In this document: one piece after another, positions 37,359-46,227 of the stretch
How positions within the stretch are numbered: position 1 is the first letter of the stretch
Layout of the letters: every line of letters starts with the position of its first letter
Assembly (NCBI GenBank): GCA_023382675.1
Contig: JAHDWN010000010.1
Location: forward strand, 41,118-105,117
Source of the DNA: Anaerolineae bacterium
GTDB lineage: Bacteria; Chloroflexota; Anaerolineae; Aggregatilineales; Phototrophicaceae
Direction of reading: 5' to 3'
DNA length: 64,000 nt
The notes under the pieces: generated by a model
Told to the model about the DNA's origin: nothing
Database searches by the model: none
The model's input: the letters and a program-made list of their open reading frames with translations, nothing else
Made by a program: the position numbers and the translations under genes

Positions 37359-38918
37359 ATGCTGCCACCTTTCCGTACCGAACCATTCACAGATTTTTCT
37401 AAACCTGAGAATGAAGCAGCATTTCGCGCTGCGCTCGAAAAGGTCAAAGCTGAAATGGGGCGTAGCTTCCCGCTCGTTATCGGCGACCGGCGTCTGCTGC
37501 TTGATCAAACATTCACGTCGATCAATCCTTCACGCCCATCTGAAGTTCTGGGAATATTTTCCAAGGGAGATGTATCCCACGCCGATATGGCGGTCGCAAC
37601 AGCGTTGGAGGCCTTCAAAACCTGGCAGTACACCTCTGTGGCTGACCGCGCGCGTTATCTGCTGCGTGCCGCCACCGAACTGCGCCGGCGCAAGCACGAA
37701 TTCAGCGCGACGATGGTGCTTGAAGTCGGCAAGAGTTGGGTGGAGGCGGACGCTGATACGGCGGAAGCCATCGACTTCATGGAATACTATGCGCGCCAGG
37801 CGATGCGCGTAGCGGATAGCAGCCACTTGCTGGTGCCAAATCCTGGCGAGCAGGTCGGCCTGTACTATATACCCCTTGGCGTCGGCATCGTCATTCCGCC
37901 CTGGAATTTCCCGCTCGCGATTCCTACGGGTATGTTGACGGCGGCGCTGGTTGCCGGCAATGCGGTTATCCTCAAGCCTGCGCAACCCAGCCCGTGGGTG
38001 GCCTGGAAGCTGTGTGAGCTGTTCTGGAATCAGGGTCTGCCACCCGGCGTGCTTAATTTCGTGTCTGGTCCCGGCAGTTCGACCGGCGCGCAGATGGTCG
38101 CGCATCCGAAAACGCGCTTCATTGCTTTTACTGGCTCGCGCGATGTCGGCCTCAATATCTTCGAGCAGGCTTCCAAAGTTCCCCCAGGGCAAATCTGGCT
38201 TAAGCGCACAATTCTGGAAATGGGTGGCAAAGACGCCGTCGTAGTCGATGAGACGGCGGATCTTGAAGCTGCTGCGCAAGGCATCGTGGCCGGCGCGTTT
38301 GGCTTCCAGGGACAAAAATGCTCGGCAGGCTCGCGCGCGATCATCGTCGGTGATGTTTACGACCAGGTAGCTAACCGCGTGGTTGATCTCACCCGCAAAC
38401 TTCAGATCGGCGCGCCTGACATTGGCCCTCACATTGATATGGGGCCGGTCGTCAATCTCGATTCGATGCAGAAGATCATGGGCTATATCGAGGTTGGCAC
38501 GCAAGAAGGCGAGTTACTCCTGGGGGGCAGCCCCGTCGAGACGGCAGAAGGCGGCTATTTCCTCCCACCAACGATCTTCGGCGATGTGACATCGAATGCA
38601 CGCATTGCGCAAGAGGAAATCTTTGGCCCCGTGTTGGCGCTGATGCGCGCGCGCGATTATGACGATGCGCTCGACATCGCCAATGGCACGGAGTATGGGC
38701 TGACCGGCGCGGTCTACAGCCATGATCGGGCGCGGTTGGAACAGGCGCGGCGAGAATTCCACGTGGGCAATCTGTATCTCAACCGCAAATGTACCGGCGC
38801 GCTGGTAGGCATCCATCCCTTCGGCGGTTTCAACATGAGTGGCACGGATAGCAAAACCGGTGGCCCAGACTATCTACTGCTGTATACCCAGGCCAAAAGC
38901 GTGGCGGAGCGGTTGTAA
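37359..38918 (+). CDS. pruA: L-glutamate gamma-semialdehyde dehydrogenase (P5C dehydrogenase)
   Basis: [79 protein letters not shown]. Confidence 0.93.
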   Translation: MLPPFRTEPFTDFSKPENEAAFRAALEKVKAEMGRSFPLVIGDRRLLLDQTFTSINPSRPSEVLGIFSKGDVSHADMAVATALEAFKTWQYTSVADRARYLLRAATELRRRKHEFSATMVLEVGKSWVEADADTAEAIDFMEYYARQAMRVADSSHLLVPNPGEQVGLYYIPLGVGIVIPPWNFPLAIPTGMLTAALVAGNAVILKPAQPSPWVAWKLCELFWNQGLPPGVLNFVSGPGSSTGAQMVAHPKTRFIAFTGSRDVGLNIFEQASKVPPGQIWLKRTILEMGGKDAVVVDETADLEAAAQGIVAGAFGFQGQKCSAGSRAIIVGDVYDQVANRVVDLTRKLQIGAPDIGPHIDMGPVVNLDSMQKIMGYIEVGTQEGELLLGGSPVETAEGGYFLPPTIFGDVTSNARIAQEEIFGPVLALMRARDYDDALDIANGTEYGLTGAVYSHDRARLEQARREFHVGNLYLNRKCTGALVGIHPFGGFNMSGTDSKTGGPDYLLLYTQAKSVAERL

Positions 38919-39060
38919 CGCCGACCGTTGCCGAATCGAACTTCGCGATGGGGGTAGGCTGTCTCCAACGCGATTTTCGCCTATGTTGACGCCAATGCTG
39001 CTGTCGTCTTATAATCCTCTCATCTTGTCCATAGAATTCAGACAGCACGCGAACTGCATG

Positions 39061-39079
39061 GGGGCGCAACGAGCGCCCC
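39061..39079. terminator. short hairpin
   Basis: GGGGCGC-AACGA-GCGCCCC then TATGTTT. Confidence 0.45.
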
Positions 39080-39121
39080 TATGTTTAACCTCATTCTCTA
39101 GGTAGCGGAAGGCATGTAACC

Positions 39122-39652
39122 ATGCGTGGCAGCGAGGGTGGACCTATTCGTCACGAAGTATTAACGTGGACAGATGTCGACAAGCTCATCGACATCCTCG
39201 TTCCGCAAATTCGTAGCGCAGGCTCCTTTGATGGTATGGTGATGATTACGAGGGGCGGTGTCATTCCGGGGGGGATGCTGTCAGAAGCACTGGGAATCTT
39301 TCATCTCTTGACGGCTGCCGTCGATTTCCCAGCCAAAGAGGCCGCGGTAGGTTTAATGGCCTTGCCGACGTTTATTCAGTTTCCAGAACCAGTACAACTT
39401 GCTGCTCGCCGCCTCCTGATCGTGGATGATGTTTGGGGGAGTGGGCGAACCAGCATTTCTGTGCGCGAACGCATCATTGCGGCTGGTGGCAAACCCATGA
39501 CCTGTGTCATGCACTTCAATCCCTACCGCTCGCTTTTCACCAAAGAACAGCCAAACTTCTACGGTGCGATCACCGATGCTTACATCGTTTATCCCTGGGA
39601 AGCTGATCGTGGGTTGCGCAACATCGGTATGGGTATGCCTGAAGCGAACTAG
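39122..39652 (+). CDS. phosphoribosyltransferase domain protein
   Basis: MVMITRGGVIPGGMLSEAL and PRPP motif LLIVDDVWGSGRTSISVRE. Confidence 0.85.
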   Translation: MRGSEGGPIRHEVLTWTDVDKLIDILVPQIRSAGSFDGMVMITRGGVIPGGMLSEALGIFHLLTAAVDFPAKEAAVGLMALPTFIQFPEPVQLAARRLLIVDDVWGSGRTSISVRERIIAAGGKPMTCVMHFNPYRSLFTKEQPNFYGAITDAYIVYPWEADRGLRNIGMGMPEAN

Positions 39653-39710
39653 AAGCCGTCGTTATCGCGGGCGGCGATTATCGCTCCCATGCATCTGAGA
39701 ATCTAGATCT

Positions 39711-39733
39711 GGGGCGCACTTGTGATGCGCCCC
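39711..39733. terminator. hairpin between convergent genes
   Basis: GGGGCGCA-CTTGTGA-TGCGCCCC then TTGTGATT. Confidence 0.55.
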
Positions 39734-39745
39734 TTGTGATTCAGG

Positions 39746-41218
39746 TTAGTAGGGGAAGGTATAGCGCACGGTGTAGGTAATCACCGTCTCACCGCCGGGC
39801 GGGACCTGAGGCCGGAACTCAATCGTCGCTGAGTCCATTTTGGTATACTCCGCGCTGGCATTCAGAATTTCCCAATTGCTCCAGCGATAGAGGTGTTCAG
39901 GCACGCGAATTTCGACCGTGTCGCTGTCCTTGCGGTTGCGCAGGCGGATCTCGAATGTCTCTTCAACCACATTGCTGGCAATGATCCTGAAATCGGTTTG
40001 TGTCCGCTCGCCCACCAGATCAAAAGCATTGCCCAGATAGATGCGGATAGATTCGCCTGATGGAGTATGGTCGATCCGGTTTTCACCGATCAACAACGCA
40101 GCACCGTCTACGTCTTCCTGGTAAACGCGCACACGACCCGCAGGCAGATCTGCGCCCAGGCCACTTTCTTCGCCGGTGCTGAACTCAAGATAGTTCTGAA
40201 CGTCGGTGATGCCCGTCTGCCCATAGTACTGGTCGTTGATTGGCCCGTAGTAGCCATAGAAGGGGCCGCCGCCTTCATAGACGAAGAATGTGTTGGCGGC
40301 AACGCCTGCGCCGTTGACGAATTCAACCTGCTTCGTCTCATTGTTGCCGACCGTCACTGGCCGCGCGATTTCGTAGAGTTGATATTCGAAGAATTCGCGC
40401 TGTTCGACCGCTCGTGTCGGTGCTGGTGCAGCCATGGCTTCCATAACCATGTCATTGGCGACCTGCGGCTGTGGCAGCCGGTTGACATCGCCCGCCACCA
40501 GCTTGACCTGAGCGTCACGATAGGTCGTGCCGCTGCTGTTGCTGAGCGTGATCCAGCCGTTCAGATCGAGCGAATGGTTATCGGTGGCGAGCAGCAGGTT
40601 ATAGTCTGCCGTCCACGATACGCCGCCCGTCAAATAGGTCAACTCGACCTGCTGGTCGCCGCCAGTGGCACTTTCCAGCAGCCAGCGCAGTGTTGGACGT
40701 GTGATCAGGCCGCCGGGCAAATTCGGGAAGCGAATGTCGCGCACTTCGTTCAGCCGCACGACGAACACCTGTCCATCATCTGCACGGATGATCAATTCGC
40801 CGCGTCCGCTCAAAAGCTGACCGCGATATTCTGTACCATCCGTCGTCACGATCTCGATATTTTCGTCCAGATAGCGGTTGAGCAGCGCCGCGCTATCCAC
40901 CAGGTCATAGACATAATTCTGTTCCAGAACGACCGTGCCCTGCGGATCGGTGATCGACGTGAAGCTGACCGAAGTCGCGTCGATGGATGAAGCCACGTCG
41001 GTAAAATCGACCGTGTTCAGCCCAGTCGTCAGGGGGAAGGTGCGCCGGTCGCGGACAAGCGCTGTCCCCTGGTTGTATACCGTCAGGCTCACCGAGTCGC
41101 TGTCGAGTTCGCCTGTGTCCTGTGCCTGCACAGGCGTCCTGAGACCTGCAACGCCGAGCCAGAGCGCCACCAGCGTAAAAACGGCCAGCGTCATCAAAAC
41201 AGCCTTACCTTTTTTCAT
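39746..41218 (-). CDS. DUF4139-type secreted protein
   Basis: Signal peptide; LTVYNQGTALVRDRRTFPLTTGLNTVDFTDVASSIDATSVSF; LTYLTGGVSWTADYNLLL. Confidence 0.8.
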   Translation of the reverse strand: MKKGKAVLMTLAVFTLVALWLGVAGLRTPVQAQDTGELDSDSVSLTVYNQGTALVRDRRTFPLTTGLNTVDFTDVASSIDATSVSFTSITDPQGTVVLEQNYVYDLVDSAALLNRYLDENIEIVTTDGTEYRGQLLSGRGELIIRADDGQVFVVRLNEVRDIRFPNLPGGLITRPTLRWLLESATGGDQQVELTYLTGGVSWTADYNLLLATDNHSLDLNGWITLSNSSGTTYRDAQVKLVAGDVNRLPQPQVANDMVMEAMAAPAPTRAVEQREFFEYQLYEIARPVTVGNNETKQVEFVNGAGVAANTFFVYEGGGPFYGYYGPINDQYYGQTGITDVQNYLEFSTGEESGLGADLPAGRVRVYQEDVDGAALLIGENRIDHTPSGESIRIYLGNAFDLVGERTQTDFRIIASNVVEETFEIRLRNRKDSDTVEIRVPEHLYRWSNWEILNASAEYTKMDSATIEFRPQVPPGGETVITYTVRYTFPY

Positions 41219-41327
41219 CGTCTGTACTCCTTCCGAGTCCCATGATCGATTGTAGTGCCATTGTGATGACGTTCAGATGGATGATTTTGTTCCCAACTGG
41301 ACGCTCTGCTTGCGCCCGTGCCTATTG

Positions 41328-42191
41328 TTAGCTCTTGATTGCGCTCACACCGAAGGCCTCCGGGCGGCGTGTCACACGGGTGAAGCCTGCCGCTTCCAGC
41401 CGCCGGATGACACCGGGCGTGTATTTCGCACCGTGCCCACTGTTGGGGTCGCCGATGTAGTGGAACAGCCGTCCACCGCGCTGGCAAACGCGGTACAGCT
41501 CGCGGTAAAACTCGGCGCTGTAGAGATCGCCTGCCAGTTGGATCGTCGGCGGGTCGTGGATGATCCGCGCGAAGGTTTCGGTTTCCATCTCTGCCACCTC
41601 ATCGAAGCTGTCCCCGACAATACGCCGGATACATGGGTTGGTGAACAATTCGCGCGACCAGGGATTCTGTTCTGCCATCTCAACAACTGCCGGATCGAGT
41701 TCGATGGTGATGACTTCCTGTGCTGTCCGCGCCGCTAGAATTGCCGTGTAGCCCAGTCCCATGTTGGTGTCCAGCACGCGCCCGCTCATCGGTGCGATGG
41801 CCTTGATTTTGGCCTGTGTGTCGCGCATTGGATTGGTGTTTTTGATGCGGTGCATCGGGAACCCGGCGATCAGCATTGTCGGTGCGCTGTGGGTTGGCAC
41901 CAGGCTGACGTGGCGGTTCGTGACTTCGCTGAACGTCTGGATTTTGCGGATCTCGCCCGCCTCCAGCGCATAACAACCGATTTCGTCCTGGCGAATGATC
42001 TCCGCGTCCGGCCAGCGCAGGCGTTCGCCCCCGGCGAATTTCAGCCCATCGTCATCCAGCGCGATCTCGATTGTCTTCAGCCCCAGATCGACAGACATCT
42101 CGCATTGAGCATGTCCACGCTTTCGGGCATCAAAAGCGGCTGCCAGGCTGTATGACGAAAGCACAATCATCGGTTGCACATTTTTACCCAT
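41328..42191 (-). CDS. predicted methyltransferase of archaeal type (COG2521-like)
   Basis: VLDTNMGLGYTAILAARTAQEVITIELDPAVVEMAEQNPWSREL, IIHDPPTIQLAGDLYSAEFYRELYRVCQRGGRLFHYIGDP. Confidence 0.8.
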   Translation of the reverse strand: MGKNVQPMIVLSSYSLAAAFDARKRGHAQCEMSVDLGLKTIEIALDDDGLKFAGGERLRWPDAEIIRQDEIGCYALEAGEIRKIQTFSEVTNRHVSLVPTHSAPTMLIAGFPMHRIKNTNPMRDTQAKIKAIAPMSGRVLDTNMGLGYTAILAARTAQEVITIELDPAVVEMAEQNPWSRELFTNPCIRRIVGDSFDEVAEMETETFARIIHDPPTIQLAGDLYSAEFYRELYRVCQRGGRLFHYIGDPNSGHGAKYTPGVIRRLEAAGFTRVTRRPEAFGVSAIKS

Positions 42192-42438
42192 CCTGTACAG
42201 TCCTTCGCGCCCGCGATCAGGTGTCAGAGTACAACTCTACCATGGATTGCTTGCCGCCCAACGTTGCTGGTCATGGCGACGTGACCAACAGTGTATTGCA
42301 CTCGCAGCGGCAGCAGTCGGGCGATGGCTGCGAGGCAATCAGAAATTCGCGCGCGTGCAGCAGTACGGCGCGGGCACGGTCTATATTGGATTAGGAGTGT
42401 CGGCTACTCTGGTGAGCGGACGGCAGCGCTGACTGATC

Positions 42439-43347
42439 TCAGGTCAGCATTTGCAGCAGACCAGGCTGGATCGAAAATGCCAGTTCATGTCCGCCGAACA
42501 TTTCGCCATCGAGTTCGAAGCTCATCGATGTTTGCGACTCGATTCGCACTTCGCGGGCCTGCTGATAGTTCACCTTGGGATGATTCAGATGAGCACCTCG
42601 GTACACTTGCTCGAACGCCATCAATATCCGTGGACGCGACATGCCTTTAACCAGTACCACGTCAAACAGTCCGTCGTTCGTCTTGGCCTGTGGCGCGATT
42701 TTCATGCCGCGTCCGAAAGTCGTGCCATTGGCGACCGCCAGCAGATAAGCTGCGCCGTTGTACCAGGCCGATCCGTCAAGGGCGATCCGCACTGCCTGTG
42801 GGCGATAGCGCAGCATGGTTGCGATGGTCGCTTGCAAAAACGTCCATGAACGGCGCTGAGGATCGCGATTGATCCGTTGGGCCACTTCGCCGCTGATGCC
42901 TGCGCTGGCAATGTTGAGGAAAAATCGCTCCTGGCCGTCGTAATTGACCGCGCCAATATCGACAGGCTTTGGTGTTGCCTCTGCAATCCAACGCGCTGCC
43001 GCCTGTACGTCGCGGAAAGGGATGCCTGCGCCACGTGCCCAATCGCGCCCTGTGCCGACCGGCAAATTGCCGTAAATCATCGGCGGGCCATCCGGGTTGC
43101 GCGCATTGAGATGTGCCAGCGCGTTGATCAGTGAGTGATTGGTGCCGTCACCGCCAATCGCAATCACGCGTGTCAGGCCGCTGGCATAGGCTTTGTCCAG
43201 GTGCTCGGCCACTTCTTCCGGATGCTGGGTGACGGCGACCACCAACTCTCCCAGGCGCTCCCAAAGCAGCGGCTCCAGATCTGTCCAAACTGCGCCCGCC
43301 TTGCCGCCGGCGGCGTTGGGATTAAGGATGATCAGTGTCTTGGTCAT
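42439..43347 (-). CDS. diacylglycerol kinase family (YegS/DagK-like) lipid kinase
   Basis: LIILNPNAAGGKAG, VIAIGGDGTNHSLINAL, GNLPVGTGRDWARGAGIP. Confidence 0.92.
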   Translation of the reverse strand: MTKTLIILNPNAAGGKAGAVWTDLEPLLWERLGELVVAVTQHPEEVAEHLDKAYASGLTRVIAIGGDGTNHSLINALAHLNARNPDGPPMIYGNLPVGTGRDWARGAGIPFRDVQAAARWIAEATPKPVDIGAVNYDGQERFFLNIASAGISGEVAQRINRDPQRRSWTFLQATIATMLRYRPQAVRIALDGSAWYNGAAYLLAVANGTTFGRGMKIAPQAKTNDGLFDVVLVKGMSRPRILMAFEQVYRGAHLNHPKVNYQQAREVRIESQTSMSFELDGEMFGGHELAFSIQPGLLQMLT

Positions 43348-43720
43348 TGTCGCTGCTTCGTTTCAAACATTTGTCGAGATGTCCCCGAAGTTGACTGATA
43401 TTGAAAGGTTTGCTGAGGTAAGCATCTGCGCCGTGCTCAAGCGCAGGTTCGAGGTCGTCCTTTGCGCCGCTGGATGCGATCAGACACAGGTGTTGCCAAT
43501 CCGGGTTTTCACGGACGCGCGTCAGGAATGTCAGGCCGTCCATGTCTGGCATTCGAATGTCGCAGATAATGACATCCGGTAGCACGTCGTGTGTCTGGAG
43601 ATATTCAAGACCGGAAAGGCCGTTATCGAGAGCCTTGACTTGATAACCGAGTGCTTCCAATAACTCCTTTAAGACGTTGCGAAAATCAATATTATCGTCC
43701 AGCAGAAGCACCGACTGCAT
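43322..43720 (-). CDS. single-domain (CheY-like) response regulator
   Basis: SVLLLDDNIDFRNVLKELLEALGYQV, VIICDIRMPDMDGLTFL, DAYLSKPFNISQL; start ATG 43720. Confidence 0.92.
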   Translation of the reverse strand: MQSVLLLDDNIDFRNVLKELLEALGYQVKALDNGLSGLEYLQTHDVLPDVIICDIRMPDMDGLTFLTRVRENPDWQHLCLIASSGAKDDLEPALEHGADAYLSKPFNISQLRGHLDKCLKRSSDNDQDTDHP

Positions 43721-43838
43721 AACGTCTCCTAAGTGCGGGGGCACATTTGTCGCACGCCAACTCAACTGAGCATTCCATAGAGAAGCGACAAGGATGCAAT
43801 GTCTGACTATAGAGTATGGGCAAATCAGTGATTAGATC

Positions 43839-45101
43839 CTAAACACGTATTTGTCCATCACCAATCACGACCCATTTGTACGTCGTTAGTTCCTCCAACC
43901 CCATCGGGCCGCGCGCGTGCAGCTTCTGTGTGCTTACAGCGATTTCTGCGCCCAAACCAAACTGAGCGCCATCATTAAACCGGGTACTGGCATTGACGAA
44001 CACCGCCGACGAATCGACTTCATTCAAGAAGCGCTCTGCATCCGCCATGTTGTGGGTGAGGATGCTGTCGCTGTGATTCTGGCTGTGTGTATTGATGTGT
44101 TCAATGGCCTCATCCAGGGTATCCACAACTTTCAGACCCAGAACCAGCGACATCCATTCTGTATCGAAATCCTCAGGCCGTGCCGCCTGGACACCCTTTT
44201 GGGTGATGCCGTTCAAGGCCGCCAGCGCGCGCGGTTCGGCACGAAAGGTCACACCCCCCGCTGACAGAAAATCGACCACACGGGGTAGGAATTCGGCGGC
44301 GATTTTCTCGTTGACAAGCACTGTATCCAGCGAGTTACACACCGATGGGCGCGACGTTTTAGCGTTATAGATAATTTCGAGGGCACGTTCCTGATCTGCG
44401 GTTTCATCCACGTAGATGTGGCAGACGCCAATACCCCCCGTGATCACAGGGATCATGCTGTTTTCGCGACAGAGCTTGTGCAGTGCCGCGCCTCCACGCG
44501 GAATGATCATGTCGATGTACTCATACATGTGCAGCATAGCGAGGATCAAATCACGGTCGGTGCTTTCGATCAGCTGGATACCATCCGTAGGGACGGCTGT
44601 CTGTGCCAGCGCTGCTTTCATCACGCGCACGAGTGCCGTGTTGCTTTCGATGGTCTCTGAGCCGCCGCGCAGCAGAACGGCATTGCCACTCTTGATGCAC
44701 AACGTCACAACATCGACCGTGACATTAGGGCGCGCTTCGTAAATGACACCAATGACGCCAATTGGCGTTGTTCGCCGGGCAATGCGCAGTCCGTTTTCCA
44801 GCACCCGCTGATCATATTCACAACCCACCGGGTCGGGCAAAGCCACGATCTTACGGACATCGGCAACGATTCCCGTCAGCCGCCCCTGAAGATTCAGTCT
44901 ATCAACCAGTGCATCGGTCAAGCCCTTGGCGCGCGCAGCCTCTACATCTTTGGCATTCGCCGCCAGGATTTCATCGGTATGCGCCTCCAGGGCGTCGGCG
45001 ATTGCCAGCAACGCCTCATTGCGTTGTTGAGTGTTCAGACGTGCGAGTTTTGGCGCGGCAATTTTGGCTCTGCGCCCCAACGCCTGTAAGTCGACTGACA
45101 T
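43839..45101 (-). CDS. proA: glutamate-5-semialdehyde dehydrogenase
   Basis: LGRRAKIAAPKLARLNTQQRNEALLAIADAL, PIGVIGVIYEARPNVTVDV, IPRGGAALHKLC. Confidence 0.96.
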   Translation of the reverse strand: MSVDLQALGRRAKIAAPKLARLNTQQRNEALLAIADALEAHTDEILAANAKDVEAARAKGLTDALVDRLNLQGRLTGIVADVRKIVALPDPVGCEYDQRVLENGLRIARRTTPIGVIGVIYEARPNVTVDVVTLCIKSGNAVLLRGGSETIESNTALVRVMKAALAQTAVPTDGIQLIESTDRDLILAMLHMYEYIDMIIPRGGAALHKLCRENSMIPVITGGIGVCHIYVDETADQERALEIIYNAKTSRPSVCNSLDTVLVNEKIAAEFLPRVVDFLSAGGVTFRAEPRALAALNGITQKGVQAARPEDFDTEWMSLVLGLKVVDTLDEAIEHINTHSQNHSDSILTHNMADAERFLNEVDSSAVFVNASTRFNDGAQFGLGAEIAVSTQKLHARGPMGLEELTTYKWVVIGDGQIRV

Positions 45102-45109
45102 CGCCCCCC

Positions 45110-46213
45110 CTATGTCAAGACCACCATATTATTACGATGAATAACTGCATCGCCATAACTATACCCCAGAATATCGATAATCTGAGGTGACTTGACACCG
45201 CAGATCTTGCGCAGATCGGTGCTGTCGTAGTTCGTCAGACCGTGTGCGATGCTGCGTCCTGAAGGTGCAATGACCGAGACTACAGCCCCACGCTCGAATT
45301 CGCGCGCGATGCGAACGATGCCCACAGGCAGCAAACTTGCACCGCCAGTCAGCAGTTTTTTGGCCGCGCCGTCATCCACGTATACTGTCCCACGTGGCTT
45401 TTCCATCATCAGCCAGCGTTTGCGGCTCTCCATATGAGTTGTTGATGCTGGGAAGCGCGTGCCGAGCTGCTCGCCTATGATCAACCGCGTGATCACGTCT
45501 GGCAGGCTTCCGCTGGAGATCACGGTCATGACACCGCTGCGCCCGGCCAGTTGCGCTGCTTGAAGTTTGGTCGTCATGCCGCCAGTGCCGAGGTCGCTGT
45601 TCGTGCCGCTCGCCACCGCCCAGGTGCTGTCGTCGATTTTCGCCACCTCGCCAATCAACTGCGCATCCGCATGGGTGCGCGGGTCAGCGGTGAACAAGCC
45701 GGGCTGGTCGGTCAGCATGATCAGCAGGTCTGCCTCGACCAGCGTCGCCACCAGCGCTGAGAGATTGTCGTTGTCGCCAACGCGGATCTCGTGCGTGGCA
45801 GTGGTGTCATTTTCGTTGATGATCGGGATGATCCGATGTTCAAGCAGGGTCGCAATGGTATCGCGTGCATTCAGGTGCCGGCGGCGATCACTGAGATCGT
45901 CACGGGTGAGGAGCACCTGCGCGACGATGATCTGAAAGATGTCGAACAACTCGTTGTACTGCTGCATCAGACGGCTCTGGCCGACGGCACTGAACATCTG
46001 CTTGTGTGGCAGTGAACGTCCTAATTCTGGAAAGCCCAGGCGTTCGCGCCCAGCCGCAACCGCGCCCGAAGTAACCAGGATGACTTCGTGCCCTTCCTGG
46101 TGCGCCCGCGCGATTTGCCGCACGATTTCCAGTATTCGCTGGCGATTCAAACTCGGCGTGCCCGCCGTCAACACACTGGTGCCCAGTTTGACGACAATAC
46201 GCATCGCAGTCAT
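45110..46213 (-). CDS. proB: glutamate 5-kinase (with C-terminal PUA-like domain)
   Basis: IVVKLGTSVLTAG, VTSGAVAAGRERLGFP, FSAVGQSRLMQQYNELF, IINENDTTATHEIRVGDNDNLSALVA, GTGGMTTKLQAA. Confidence 0.96.
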   Translation of the reverse strand: MTAMRIVVKLGTSVLTAGTPSLNRQRILEIVRQIARAHQEGHEVILVTSGAVAAGRERLGFPELGRSLPHKQMFSAVGQSRLMQQYNELFDIFQIIVAQVLLTRDDLSDRRRHLNARDTIATLLEHRIIPIINENDTTATHEIRVGDNDNLSALVATLVEADLLIMLTDQPGLFTADPRTHADAQLIGEVAKIDDSTWAVASGTNSDLGTGGMTTKLQAAQLAGRSGVMTVISSGSLPDVITRLIIGEQLGTRFPASTTHMESRKRWLMMEKPRGTVYVDDGAAKKLLTGGASLLPVGIVRIAREFERGAVVSVIAPSGRSIAHGLTNYDSTDLRKICGVKSPQIIDILGYSYGDAVIHRNNMVVLT

Positions 46214-46227
46214 GCAATGTCCCTGGA

